NCBI GenBank assembly: GCA_003255065.1
Contig: QAOA01002524.1
Span: 39,425 to 103,424, forward strand
Reading direction: 5' to 3'
Origin: Cercis canadensis
Taxonomy: Eukaryota > Streptophyta > Magnoliopsida > Fabales > Fabaceae
DNA: 64,000 nt
Shown: positions 1 through 12,211 of the stretch, piece after piece
Numbering within the stretch: position 1 is the stretch's first letter
How the letters are laid out: every line of letters begins with the position of its first letter
Notes under the pieces: model-generated
What the model was told of the DNA's origin: nothing
Seen by the model: only the letters and a program-made list of their open reading frames with translations
The model's database searches: none
Made by a program: the position numbers and the translations under genes

Positions 1-1240
1 CCCCCCCCCGGCGCCAAATTCGGACCAGCCTTGAAGCAAAGGAAAATAAAAAAAAATTAAAAAAAAAAACATAAGAGGCCACTAGAAGGCCTAAACCAAA
101 TGCAAGAGAACCACTTTTATCAAAGAAAATACTTTATTCCAATGTATAAATATAGAACACCAAAGCAATAAAAAAAAAAATGAATCCAATTAGGTAAATA
201 AACCCAATCCGTCCAGGCCAACAATGAAACAAAAAGGCCCATGCTCATGGTAATGAAACAAAGTGAGAAGTGTTGGATCAAAATTACTCTAAAAGCTATG
301 ATTAAAACAAATTGAATATAAAAGATAAAACAAAACAATCTTCAGCAAATGGGAACGGAAAATAGAAGAAATGGGGAAAAAAAGGATGAGCAACAGGGAG
401 CAAAATGCAGGACCAAGATTTTCAACCCATCGAGCCTCAAACATCGAAGCAAGCCAGGATGGACCTTAAGCAATGAGTTCAAGGTAAGAAAATCACTTCC
501 TTTCTATTTGTCTATGGCTTCCCTTCTCTGAAATCTCTATTTCTCTCTCTAAAAAATTAGTTTTCTTCTCTAAAAATTAGGGATTTATATATATACCATA
601 TCTGTGTTTTTGCAAATTGATAGTGTTTAGGTAAATCACTTCTCTCCAATTCTTTATTTTTTTCCAAATTTCTTCTTTCATCACTTTGATTCCTTGTGAG
701 TTTCTACTTTCTCTCTCTAAATTGGGTGTTGAATATGTGTTCTATCTGAGGGTGTAAATACTGAAGCGAGCAAGAAAGGGAAAATTAGTGTTGGTAGTGT
801 ACCTATGGATGAGATTCTTGTTGTGCCTGCTTGAGCTTGGAATCCGTTTTGCTTGCTATATTGCAATGTCCCTTTTTAGAATTGCTTCAGAGTTTTAATT
901 CTCCCTCTCTGTCTATGTATGTCTCTATCTTAGACCTTATTTTGTGAGGCTTTTATAGCCGGAACTTTGTGCAAGTTGCACTGATAACTTTCCTATTTCC
1001 TATTTTCAAGCTACAAAAGGCATGGTGGAGGAGTGATCAGATTGGGGAACAACATTTCACAGAATTGGGGTTGCTGCATTGCGTGTTGCCTCCAAGAGCC
1101 ATTATGTCTTCTTTGTTTTTTTTTTATATTATTCATTTTTAATAATATTAATTTTTTTGTATTTTTGTATTCTTTAAGTTATTATTATTGTAAGTATTTC
1201 AAATATTTTATTTTTTTATATTTGTTCTTTATAAGTTGAC
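1..1240. other. Unassigned left edge of window
   Basis: No gene is recognised. The window opens with a run of nine C bases. A possible small first exon lies at 349-483 on the + strand: it starts with ATG, is hydrophilic and basic, and ends AAG|GTAAGA, a good donor site, followed by pyrimidine-rich DNA that would suit an intron. No downstream exon could be matched to it, so it may be chance. The stretch 1090-1240 is very T-rich and looks non-coding. Confidence 0.2.
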
Positions 1241-2224
1241 TAGGACAAAATTAAGTATCAATAGTTTTCATTTAGAAAGGTGAAAACTTATCAATATGAA
1301 AAAATTATTTCATTATTGTTCACTAATAATAGTGGAATCGCTTGGAATCTCCTTTTTTTTTATTCATCATTTTCTTTTGATTATTAATTTTTATTATTAA
1401 TAATATCTAGTAGTATAAATAACAACAACAAAAATTAATATTAATTAATTTTAATTTAACTCACAAAAAGCAAAAACACAATTATCTTAAAGAAAAAAAA
1501 AAATTGCTATGCTTAATATCTTAAAAAATGTTTGAGCAAAAGGGTGTTCCATTTGGAACACACTTTTGAGAAAAAGTTGAACATGTTTTTGCTCAAAAGC
1601 GTGTTTCCTCAGTCTTAAAGCGTGTTTATTTTCACGTTTTTTTTCATCTCTTTTCTTCAATAGTGAACATATTTTTGGGGTGAAATGTTCTAAATCGTGT
1701 TCAGTTTATACATGTTTTACACAAATAAAGCGTATTTCACTCTGGTTGAGAAATTAATAAAATATTTAAAAGTGCCCCATTTGTGTAAATAATTTACAAA
1801 AGTGTATTATTTAAGTCAATTTGCCTTACTTTTATCCACAATAACATTATATGAATTTTAATTTTTTTTGGTAAAATTGTAATTTTTTTTACATCATAGT
1901 AAACAATTAAAATTATGTGGAACTTAAACTAAATTAATTTTAATGTGAAAAATAAAATAATTATTAATCTGGTCTTAATATAAATCCATTATTTTAGTTT
2001 GATCCATAGTCAATTCAAAGTTAATATTTCATTTTGAATACTTACTAATATAAGTTCATGAAAGCTTAATAATAATTTATTTCAAAGTGCTCATCTTTTT
2101 TTTTTTTATATGATTCGAAGTGCTCATCTTATACATTATTTTTAAGTTTTCCTAAGCTTAAATTTATAGTTATTAAATTAACACAGGTATAATATGCTAC
2201 AAGTTGAAAGTTATTAAGTAAGGA
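1241..2224. other. AT-rich spacer, no gene seen
   Basis: Very AT-rich DNA with stops in all frames. Around 1529-1620 the words TTGAGCAAAAG and CTTTTGAG recur in both orientations and make an imperfect hairpin, followed by several AAAGCGTGTTT-like words to about 1730. It could be a small decayed foldback element; no target duplication was found. Confidence 0.3.
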
Positions 2225-2233
2225 TTTAAATCA

Positions 2234-3293
2234 GGCCAAGTCTACAATACCCATCCTTAGAAATGGGTAACGGTGTAAAGCCTATTTGTGAACGTTGGAT
2301 TTGCATTCAATGGTCCAGATTGTGTTTAGTGTTACCTGAAAAACCAGTTTTAAGAAATGTAGTAATATGACCTAGTATTTTTACAAAATTATGCATTGAC
2401 CCCAAAAAATCAATTTTGTAGATATTTCAATTTTTTGACCGTCATGCTAGCGCGGCTGTCCCACGGCCACCGTTTCTAGTTCCCTGACCCAGTCCACCGA
2501 TTGTGTTATTTGGTCATCAAACTCAACAGCAAAGGCCTTGAGCCCCATTTTGCAGCTCTTAGACTCGGGAAACTTGGTATTAAAAGAAAAGAATGACAAG
2601 AATCCCCAAAACTATTTGTGGTAGAGCTTCGACTACCCTACTGATACACTATTACCAGGAATGAAGTATGGATGGGATATGAAACGAATCAGTTCTTGTT
2701 TTTTTGAACCCTCTCTGTTTTGCTTCCTCAGTTCTATTCCTTTTGTAACAAAATTTGTTTGTTGAAATTCGTTCCACATTGTCTCTGAAGAAACGAGAGG
2801 CTTATTTTTATTTCCTTTGCTGCTGATCATTTCATTTTCATTCAATTAGATGTTCCTCATTTCATACTCGAAATTGGGATTTTTGTGAGAAATCGAAAAT
2901 GGCTCCGAAAAGCTCATACATGAATGAATACTTGATAGGGTCAGATTAGGACACTCCTCCTTCGCATAAGGCCGCTTCTCCTCCAAAAACTTCGCCATCG
3001 TCACGTGGAGAAGCATCGCCGGGCCCGGAATGCGGAGAAGCATCGCCGGCGAGGAAGTGGGTCAGAATCTGAGTAGAGAGAGGGGGAGAGAGAGAGAAAG
3101 AAGAGGGTGTATGTTTTTGGTTAGTTGGGAAATAAATGTAAATACATAAATTTTTTTAGGCTAAAATATAATTAATCATTTATAGTTAATATTAAGTCAT
3201 CAAATCTGGACCATACACGTAACTTAATCTCAACCATTTAAAAGGCTTTGCACCGTTGCCCATTTCTAAGGATAGGGTATTGTAGACTTGGCC
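2234..3293. mobile_element. Mutator-like element (MULE) 1, non-autonomous, 1060 bp
   Basis: The ends are inverted repeats. The left begins GGCCAAGTCTACAATACCCA and the right, read in reverse, begins GGCCAAGTCTACAATACCCT; similarity continues for about 50 bp through a shared ATGGGYAACGGTGYAAAGCC block. Both sides are flanked by the identical 9-bp sequence TTTAAATCA (2225-2233 and 3294-3302), the target-duplication size of Mutator elements. There is no transposase. The interior has GC-richer patches at 2440-2580 and 2940-3060 that read as open, protein-like frames on the minus strand, so this may be a Pack-MULE carrying gene fragments; I do not recognise the source. The terminal sequence is related to the neighbouring element at 3354-4648. 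Confidence 0.85.
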
Positions 3294-3353
3294 TTTAAAT
3301 CAATACTACTTTTTCTACTCTTAAAATTTATAGATGGTTATCAAATAATTGAG

Positions 3354-4648
3354 GGCCGCGTCTAGAGTACAAAAGACCCAAAATGGGTACCGGTGCAAAT
3401 GACACTCAATGGCCAAGATGAAGCCAAGTGTACAGTCCAGATGAAAGGACTGAATATTGCCTGTAACTTGTTAATTGTATTTTGGCCCCATAAAATATAT
3501 GTATTTACTTGTATTTTCCTGTAAGTTTTCTCTTCTCCTCCATCATTCCGACGGCCCTTTCTTCTTCTTCATTTTATTGTCTTCAATTCAGGCAGACATC
3601 AACACATACACCTCAAGACATCTAGCTTTTCTCAGCCCAGGGAACGACAAGTCAACCCAGAGAGACAAGTTAAAAATTGCTATAAAGAGAAAAACATTAT
3701 TCCAAATTCCAACTCCAACCCCGTCAAAAAATCATAATAAAACAAAAAACTCTCCCCACCAAGTCAACAACTGGAAACTCGAAAAATGATTACCGGTGAA
3801 GAAGAAAAACCAGAACAGGAAGAAGACCAATACAGATCCATTGCAATTGGGAAATTTCTCCATTCTCATACCATAAACAAACCCAACAAAGTGTAACCCA
3901 ACTTGTATACATGACTAAAGCAAAAGTATATTTTCCTTTCCATTTCCATGGCATAGAGAAAGATTCTGTATGTGGGGAAGAAAGTTTTAGAAATCCCAAA
4001 GTTTTAGTACCAAAAAAAAAAAAAATCCCACAATGACATGCCATAGCAAGAGCTTCAAATGTTGGGGTTTTTGGACTCCCCATCGCTACAAAACTGGCTG
4101 CATGAAGTAGGGAAATCGAATCTGGAAATTGGAATCGAAATCGAAGAAGGGAATTTTTTGGGCCTGCCTACAGTGACCACCGAAATGAAAGGGATCGATA
4201 TTTTTTCTCTTTTCCCTCCCCTTCTGCTAAAATCCCCGCTTATACTTCACGAAGTCGTTTTCTGTCTTTAAAAGCCAAAACTACGTGGTTTTGGGTATTG
4301 CTGCTGATAAACGAGGAGTGAACATGAGTTTTTCAAACTAGATGTCTTGAGGTGTTTGTATGTATGGGTTGATGTGTGTGTGTGAAGTGAAGAGAAGAAG
4401 AAAATGAAGAAGAAGAAAGGGCTCAGTCGCCGGAACTCCGCCTAGGAGAGGTCTCCACCCAAAAAATGGGGTTAATTTATAATTTAACAAAAATATTAAG
4501 CTACTATGTTATTATTAAAAAGACCTGATAATCAAGTAGTTGGTCAAATCATCAGAGCCATTAATTAGGCCAAGTGGATGATCTAATGGTCATTGAGTGT
4601 CATTTGCACCGGTACCCATTTTGGGTCCTTTGTACTCTAGACGCGGCC
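3354..4648. mobile_element. Mutator-like element (MULE) 2, non-autonomous, 1295 bp
   Basis: Terminal inverted repeats start GGCCGCGTCTAGAGTACAAA on both sides and stay similar for about 60 bp. The inverted similarity resumes internally, where 3600-3625 pairs with 4334-4360, so the arms are long as in foldback-type MULEs. The flanking 9-bp duplication ATAATTGAG (3345-3353 and 4649-4657) is perfect. The GGCC start and the shared ATGGGTACCGGTGCAAA block tie it to the element at 2234-3293, only 60 bp away. Short open frames inside (3475-3789 +, 3790-4083 -, 4059-4271 +) match nothing I know and are not called as genes. Confidence 0.85.
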
Positions 4649-4657
4649 ATAATTGAG

Positions 4658-6479
4658 ATGGAATGTGCGTTATAATAAGAAAACCAACAATTGTACTTAA
4701 ACCCATTGTACATAATCTTTTATGCATGGCTATGATTTAATTTTGTTTTAAATATATAATTCCTTTATATACTCACACTTGTGACTGCATTTTGCTTTAT
4801 TGATATGTTATCATCTTTCCTTAAGGAGGTTTGGTGTCAGAAAAATGGTGAATGCGAGTTATATACATTAAAAAGAATTAGGACATTGTCTGGCTGAGAT
4901 GAGCAATGTGGGACGAATCCAAGAAATTAAATGGAGTTTCAACGTATTATAGAACATATAAAGGCTAACTGGCTAAGGCTTTTACACGGTTTTATTCAAA
5001 GAGTTACATGTATCATTTTTCAATCTCTTATATAAAATTTTTTGATTAATTTTTTAAGTGCAAAAAAGTTTGGGAATCGGCTAAGCTGCGCCAGAACTAA
5101 AAGACAAGACTTACATGGGATGGCTTACCATTAAATTCTCATATCTCAAACCCAAGTTATTCAGCAAGGAGATTTATAGATTTAATTAGTTTTCACTTTT
5201 TAGTGTTATTTAAGAATAAATATATGATAATATTTATATGAAATTCTTATGACTTATAAACTATAATTTTTAATATTTTTTTGCAAGCAAGTGTATTACT
5301 ATAATCATAATAGTCATGTAGTCTTATTTTATTGAATGTTTCTACCTCATGTTACTTGCAATTAAATAATGACTTTTAGAGATATATCTTTTTTTTTTTT
5401 TTTGGCATTGGATAGAGAGAGCAATACTCTCTATCTAGATATATGGGAGAATAATGAGAAATTAAACAGGAACCTCAATCTTTTTGGGACATAGGCGTAG
5501 GGTTAGAACTTTGACTTTCTACCTGAACCTTTTTATGTCAACCTTGATTGGTAGTGGAAAAAATAAGTAAATTCTAAAATATTATTTTATAGGTAAAATA
5601 CCATAAAAGTCCTCCAAAATATGAGTAATTCAAAACCCATATAACTTTCTAATTATTGGTGTTAATATATTTTTAATAAAAAAGAAAGATAATAGATTTC
5701 TTAACTATTTCTATTAGAAATCATTGTTTTTATTATATTCTTGGTAGATTTCTATATATATATATTAGAAAAGAGAAAGATGAAGAAGTTTGGAATTCTT
5801 TTTCTGATGTTTGACATGAAAATTGGTATAATATAATATACTTTTGTGATATTTAAATGGAAAATAGGATAAAGAAAAAGACAAAGAGATGATAAAATGA
5901 AGAGAATGGAAAAGAATCATGTCGTGCTTGGGATTTTATTTGTCACCTAACGAGTACATAACAATGGAAGTCTATCCCCTCTTATAATGGCATCTCACCC
6001 AATATCAATAGAATTTGAACACCGGACTATTATAATTTCACTACATAGGCAGTGGAGGAGACATGACCCAAAATTCAATAGGGGCAGTTATTTATACTTA
6101 ATTTTTAACATTTATGATTAAATATGTAAATTTAATAGAACTCTTCATAATTCCCACAACTCAGTCCTTTTTCTAATGAATTAAGATATCTATTTTAAAT
6201 TTAAGTTGACATAGGTTGATGGGGATGGAAAATTTAGTAGGATTAAGGGGGAAGAATGCTACAATGTAAAATATTTGAGGGTGTGATATGCTCAATTTGA
6301 TAGATTTGATAGGAAACTGCTATAAAACAAATATATTATGCTCTTAAAGTGCAATAAATACAATGAAATAAGAATGAAGATGATTATATATAGTATAGAT
6401 ATGGAACCAAAAATAAATAGGTGAAAGAAACATCCCCCATTTAAATTTCTAATTGATATGCTTTGCTTCAACTATTGAA
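4658..6479. other. AT-rich spacer, no gene seen
   Basis: No coding signal on either strand. Positions 5400-5450 contain a near-perfect hairpin, GATAGAGAG paired with CTCTCTATC. The stretch 5780-5875 is a diverged copy of 11219-11318 (and of 14130-14215), so it is a dispersed repeat also found beside the small MULE-like element there. Confidence 0.35.
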
Positions 6480-6746
6480 AAGCACTATAACAAATTTCCT
6501 GGATTCCAACGAAATTTTTCCGTTGGAATTCTGGATTCCAACGGAATACGTGTCATTGGAAACCATCCCGTTGAAATTGCATAATTCCAACAGAAAATAA
6601 CTCCAACGGAAATTCTAACGGAATTTGACCGTTGGAATCTGATTTTGGAAAAAAAAATTCAACGACAAATTCCAACGGTAAAAATTACCGTTGGAATTAT
6701 ATTTGAAAAATTCCAATGGTATTTTCCGTTGGAATTATCGTTGGAA

Positions 6747-6777
<31 letters not shown>

Positions 6778-7142
6778 TAAAAAATATTCGAAATTTATTT
6801 TTTATTTTTTATTTTTTGAAATTCCAACAGAATTTTCATTCCATTAGAATTTCTAAGGCTTTTTTTTTATTATTTATTTACTTTAAAAGGTAAATTCTTG
6901 TATTAGAACAAACTCATAATGAACACAAATTTTCTATTAAAAGGAGAAGCTCAAATGAAAAGCGTAATGATACTACAACAAAGGAAAACTTAATAACTTG
7001 CAAAGTGAATTCAAATTCCAGAATTCCAAATTACAAAGCATCATTTTTCCACTTCCGCTGGGTAACGGATGAAATTTTAATACATTTTACATCAGAAAGA
7101 ACAAAAGACAAACAAATTCAAAAAGAAAGAACAAACAACTAC

Positions 7143-7627
7143 CCCTATGCAGCTTAACAAAATTAACAAGAACCTTCAGCAACAGTGCAGCACGGGTATA
7201 TAGACATTCGTGTTTTAGCACAGGCTCCACATAACGACTATAACCATGCAAAACTTCATTACATGCCTCAATTCCACTATAGTATGTCCCTTGTCCAAGC
7301 ATTTTTTGGCAAATTGAATTAAATCCCTGCACTTGTCAAGCTGTAAAACCCAACTAGCTCATGAAATGAGTATACAAGGAAATTAGAGCAACATGCTCCA
7401 AGACTCAAAGTTACATTACAATCTCCAAAATCATATCCCGACAAATTCCTAAAGTTAATTAAACCAGCATACACTAGATACCTTGGCAGCAATATTACTT
7501 TTATTAGAAAAACCATGTGGGAGGGCACTGGACACAGGAGGCTGCACTTCTACCCCATCAACTGTTGGGGAGTAATTCATTAGTTTCAAAACATCTCCTG
7601 AAGTATATTGCATTGCATTCTCCCTAG
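7143..7627 (-). pseudogene. Captured gene fragment inside CACTA element, two exons visible
   Basis: Two exon-like blocks read on the minus strand. The first is 7627-7482, with acceptor GCAG before it and donor CAAG|GTATCT after it (48 codons plus 2 nt). The second is 7326-7143, with acceptor TGCAG and a possible donor G|GTAGTT. The first ends in phase 0 and the second opens in phase 0 with no stop, giving a continuous protein-like stretch of about 109 residues. Recognisable words include MQYTSGDVLKLMNYSPTVDG and later YVEPVLKHECLYTRAALLLK. Composition and helix-like spacing look like a real plant protein, but I cannot name the family. Further exons up to 10.1 kb were not resolved. Whether it is transcribed is unknown. 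Confidence 0.5.
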
Positions 7628-10048
7628 CTGCATATTACAATTACAACAAATTTATAGTTACTAAAGCTACATATAAATAGGTCTTTGAGCACATCCAAAC
7701 CCATATCACATTCAGATCCTAGACTATAACATAACCATTTCATCAAAGTAAAACTGACAGCAAAGAACATAGATAAATGCTTATTCAAGAACTAGTTCCA
7801 ACCAAAAAAGTGAATTATTTACATCATCAAATTGGCCTATTCAAGACCCAGTTCCAATCAAGAAAGTTACCATTTCAAGCTTTATTTTAAGTTGTGATTA
7901 GGTTGCTATAAGCCAGCTGGCGTCTTTCAATTTATCAACCCATGCTTGGTCAACATTTTAACTTACTCCCATTACCAATGAATTTATATAATCATATAAC
8001 ATCCTAAAGGAGAACAATTGTCTAATTCATGGAAAGACCAACTTGTACTAGAAATTTCCTTGTTGCCATTAAACATAAGAGGCCTAAAAGCTATGATAAT
8101 ACATAATGAGCACCAATTTAAGTAGAGTATAAGCTTCAATAACTCAGCTTTCTTTTTCATGACTTACACATTTTGATTTCACAAATTTTCCATCCCATAA
8201 AATTTCTGTAAGAACTAAAGCACTTCTCTAAAATATTTCAATGGAAGGAACACAACCTCTTAGCAGCAATCAAATAGGCAACTTTCTTCCTAACGAATGC
8301 TTTCTTTAAGAACTGTAAGCCAAAATAAAGCAGCTTTTACATTAGCATTACTTAGGAATGAGGAAACACTGTAACAGAGAAAGCAGCCATTAGATGACAG
8401 AGTCCTTTGAAGGCTAATTAAGTGCATGGAAATAGAGGTTTCAACCCCCCCTGCTATCATACATCATCATAATTATTTGAAAAGACACAAATTTCTGTAG
8501 CACCATGCCTGATTTGGGTATTAAATTCATGAACAGAAACTACTAGAAGGATTTATTTAGCTCCTGAAATTAGAAAGATACCCATTTCGATTTCAATCTC
8601 CCATTGGAATGTATTGCATTCCCTATTTTTTTTTTCTTATTTTCTTTTTTATTTTCCTTCAAGCACTAATATGAAACTTTTAAAGCTAGTGCTTTTAGAG
8701 TCAAAATACTATACATTAAGTAGTCCAAAGAAATTAAAAAGGAAGAGGAATAAACATTAAGAACACGGTAAGGAAATGAATACCAAAAGTGAAGATATGT
8801 AACAAGCCCATAGACTCCAAGGGCTGACTCAGCACACTCTTCCCCTCTCAAAACACTCCCAAGAAATAATTGTGACTGAAGCAGAATTGCAAATCTTCTA
8901 TAAGCATCAAAGATCATGAAGGAAAGGTCAAGAATCCACTTCAACATGTGTTTCACATGACATTGGATACATAGTTCATGTTAATGATGTGTAAATAATG
9001 CCCACAAGTTATTTATTTCTTCTAATTATATACTGTCTTTTCAACTCAGGTATGAAAAGCTAAAAGAGAGAGAGAAGTACACCCTCCTACTCAAATCCAT
9101 CAAACTTACCATATTCTGAAGATACTCAACATGCAAGCAGATTCACATTTAAGGTGTTTCTTATATTGATGATGAGCAGATAGGGATAGAGCATTTATGC
9201 AAAAATCATAATTTTGCTCTTTCAAAACAATGAAAGTCAAACACTTCAATAGCATGTAAGCAAGCACAAGACACAGTTTCTTAAGTGTTTGTAATATCTC
9301 AACATACCAACTTTGGGTTCATTAGACAATAAATTATGGCTTCTATTTCGTCTAAGTACATAAAACTGCTCAGTCCTCTTAATTTACACAATTGTATTAC
9401 AAAAGATAGGATAAGAAACAAATAATTTGGAAACATCTTAGAACAGAAGGAAATCAAAATTGATTATATTAACCAACAATTGAACAAAATAACGTGATCT
9501 CCCCACTCCCCTGATCTATTGGCAAATAACGTGCAAATTTTGAATTAGCGATTACCATCAGTACTACATGCGCTCTAATTTTGCAAGAAGAAAACCAAAA
9601 TTGAAACTTAGCTTTACTGAGCTTATTTCCCAAATTTGAAGACTTATACACAAATAACCACGAAATTAAATTTAAAAAGTTTCAAACTTTGATTCATATT
9701 CTGTGCCTCAAACTTAAATTAAGAAATCCCTTCAGGCATCGGAGTTAGACATACAATCAAACACATGGTAGGCACAGAGAAGACAGAAAAGGAATTGAGT
9801 AATTCCCTAACAGCAAGACCAGAAGAATCCAGAACAGGAACAAACATAGTGTATATGGACTTTATAATATTACAGCACAAATGCAGAGATGACTAAAAAA
9901 AAAATACTCAAGACACAAGATTGCATCATAAAATAACCAGATCATACCATCAGTTATAGCAGAACTAAATTTGCAAACAAACACAGTGTAACACAGCAGA
10001 AAATATTCATCCCAGCAAACCCAGAACCCAGAAAATATTCATCTTCTA

Positions 10049-10052
<4 letters not shown>

Positions 10053-10086
<34 letters not shown>
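10053..10086. repeat. (GA)n microsatellite
   Basis: A perfect GA dinucleotide tract lies inside the CACTA element, just beside the minus-strand open frame at 10091-10297. The second assembled copy (about 12975-13008) has a slightly shorter tract, as expected for two alleles. Confidence 0.9.
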
Positions 10087-10088
<2 letters not shown>

Positions 10089-10519
10089 ACCTAAAGAATG
10101 GAGCCTAGGATGCTGCCCTCAGTCACTGGAAAATACCGCAAGCCACCAAAAAATGCCTTACACCACCGGAGTTGGAAGGGCCAAGAAAATGTAGAAGGGA
10201 TTAAGCTAGGTCTTGGTGAATGCGAAAAGGGAGAAGTTTGAAATGTGAAAGGGGAAAGGGGAATGGGAAAATACCCTAAAAAATTCCAATAGTACAATTA
10301 TGGAAATTACCGTAGGAATTTCCGTGGGAATCAAAAAAAAAATTAGAAAAAAAATTTAAAAAAAAAATTCCAATGGTAATTTTAATGGTAATGTAATTCT
10401 ATTGGAATTACCGTTGGAATTTCAACAAATTTTCTTCCATTGGAATTACTGTTGGAATTTTTCAAAAATTCCAACGGTATTATGTTCCGTTGGAAAATAG
10501 CATTTTTCTTGTAGTGAAG

Positions 10520-11313
10520 ACCAAACAATATGTGCACTAACTTCTTTTTTCTAGATTTTTTTTTTTTCATCTCGAGAAATTATATGTTTAAGGATGTCAA
10601 GAGTTCTTTTGGTCCAACATCTTTCTCATTTTACTGAACTTCATGTGACTAAGCTATTTCATAGTTAATGGTTCTTTATTAAAGGCAGTACATCTATCCC
10701 CAAGCACCTCCCAAATTCAAATACAATAGGTGGCTAATGGATTGGTAAACTTAGTCCTTTACCTTATTTTTTTTTTAAAACAACTTATTGTGGCATCTTG
10801 AAGTTTATTTTCTTAAATACAATCACTCATTTTACAAAACAAAAAAAGTTGTTACCTCTCGGAATTGTACCTCTTAAATAATTCATTTTTCTTTACAATA
10901 AGACCTGATTTAGAAAATTTCAATATTTGAAACTTGTATAAATATGTTGTATTAAATGTATATCTATTTAATTATTTATACTTATGTAATACAAATAAAT
11001 AAAATAAAGAATAGGCATTTGAGAAAAGTTTGCATGTCCCATTTAAAGATAAACAATGAGGACAATTTAATTTTGAGTAGTTGATTTTTGAGATATGATG
11101 GGAATAGGAATCAAATTATTTTACAAACCATTTGGGGTCAATGATTTATCCATAAAGTGTTAATATGTTTATATAGGTAATCAATATAAGAAACTCTTTC
11201 CGATCAATGAAGAAATTTAGAAATGAAGAAATTTAGAATTCTCTTTCCTATGTTTGATATAAAAAGTGGTATAATATAAAAAAAAATTTGTGATATTTCA
11301 ATAAAAAATAAAG
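10520..11313. other. Non-coding spacer right of the CACTA element
   Basis: AT-rich DNA with no gene recognised. It is present again at 13440-14214 with scattered single-base differences and small indels; for example 11205-11235 carries a doubled GAAGAAATTTAGAA word that is single in the second copy. Confidence 0.4.
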
Positions 11314-11762
11314 GAAAAAGTAAAAAAAATACCCCCTAAACTATGCACTTTACCTCTAAAACTTTAAAAACGTAGGAAAAACCTCATTGTACTATTTAAA
11401 TGTGCGATTTACCCCCAAAGACCAAACGGACGTCCATTAATGGACGAAAAGAATCACGTGTCATGCACATGATGCGATTAATCTGGTCCATAGTACAATT
11501 TTATAGGGATATAAATAAAAATAAATTTATAAAATTGGGGTTAAAAAGTAATATTCAAAAAAATTTGTGGCCAAATGATAATATTCAAAAGTTGTCATGT
11601 GCATGGCACGTGCTCATTTCCGTCCATTAATGGATGAACGTCAAGATTGTGAGGGTAAAGTGCATATTTTAAAAGTTCAATAAGGTCTTTCCTACGTTTT
11701 TGAAGGTTTTGAGATAAATCACACATAGGACATAATTCATGAGAGTTTTTTGGACTTTTCTC
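11314..11762. mobile_element. Small MULE-like foldback MITE, 449 bp (copy 1)
   Basis: Long imperfect inverted arms run inward from GGAAAAAGT on the left and, in reverse, GAGAAAAGTCC on the right, sharing AAAACGTAGGAAA, TATGCACTTTACC and TCCATTAATGGACG words. The flanks carry the 9-bp duplication AAAAATAAA (11305-11313 and 11763-11771), which fits a Mutator-type insertion. No coding capacity. A second assembled copy lies at 14215-14662. Confidence 0.65.
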
Positions 11763-12071
11763 AAAAATAAATGCCTTACAATTATACACAAGGTTGTCCT
11801 TGTTATAATATAGGGGTTGGGTAATTGATAATTGAGATGAAAAGAGAAAAGGAACCAAAAATCAAAACTATAACTAAGTTTGGGTATAGTCTTAGGGGAA
11901 AAAAATAAATAACCTATAGCACTAGGGAAAAGAGTGGGGTTAGACCATGGGTACAAGTTTCTTAAAGTTCTAATGAGATTATAATTTAGATAGCCATTAA
12001 ACTAATCCCAATGAGTGATTTAATAAGATTTCCTATAACACTTTAAAAAGAGTGAGATTAAACCATGTGAA

Positions 12072-12211
12072 TAGAGCTGTCAAGACGGGCCGGCCCGCCC
12101 CGGCCCGCCCCGACCCGCCTCCAAACGGGGCGGGCGGGCTGAGAAAACCTCAACCCAACCCAACCCACTATGGGTTGTGGGTTAGGCGGGCCAGCCCGCC
12201 AAAAATTAAAA
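12072..12211 (+). mobile_element. GC-rich transposon end present in only one copy
   Basis: After the shared sequence ACCATGTGAA, copy 1 continues TAGAGCTGTCAAGACGGGCC with repeated GGCCCGCC words and their complement, while copy 2 continues with unique AT-rich DNA. The GAGCTGTCAA start followed by GGGCCGGCCCG is common at the ends of hAT-like plant elements. The element is cut off by the gap base, so its far end and target duplication are not visible. It looks like a presence/absence insertion between haplotypes. Confidence 0.5.

Larger units (their letters stand above)
6483..10516. mobile_element. CACTA (En/Spm) transposon, about 4.0 kb, non-autonomous
   Basis: The left end reads CACTATAACAAATTTCC and the right end, in reverse, CACTACAAGAAAAATGC, the hallmark CACTA terminus. 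The 3-bp target duplication AAG flanks both ends (6480-6482 and 10517-10519). Subterminal zones 6505-6860 and 10270-10505 are packed with the motif TTCCAACGGT/A and its complement in both orientations, as expected for CACTA transposase-binding subterminal repeats. No TNPA/TNPD-like transposase is visible. The interior (about 7.1-10.1 kb) instead holds exon-like sequence on the minus strand (see 7143-7627) and a GA microsatellite, so the element probably carries captured host gene sequence and depends on a relative for movement. The right half is repeated at 12213-13436 by an assembly join. Confidence 0.85.
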
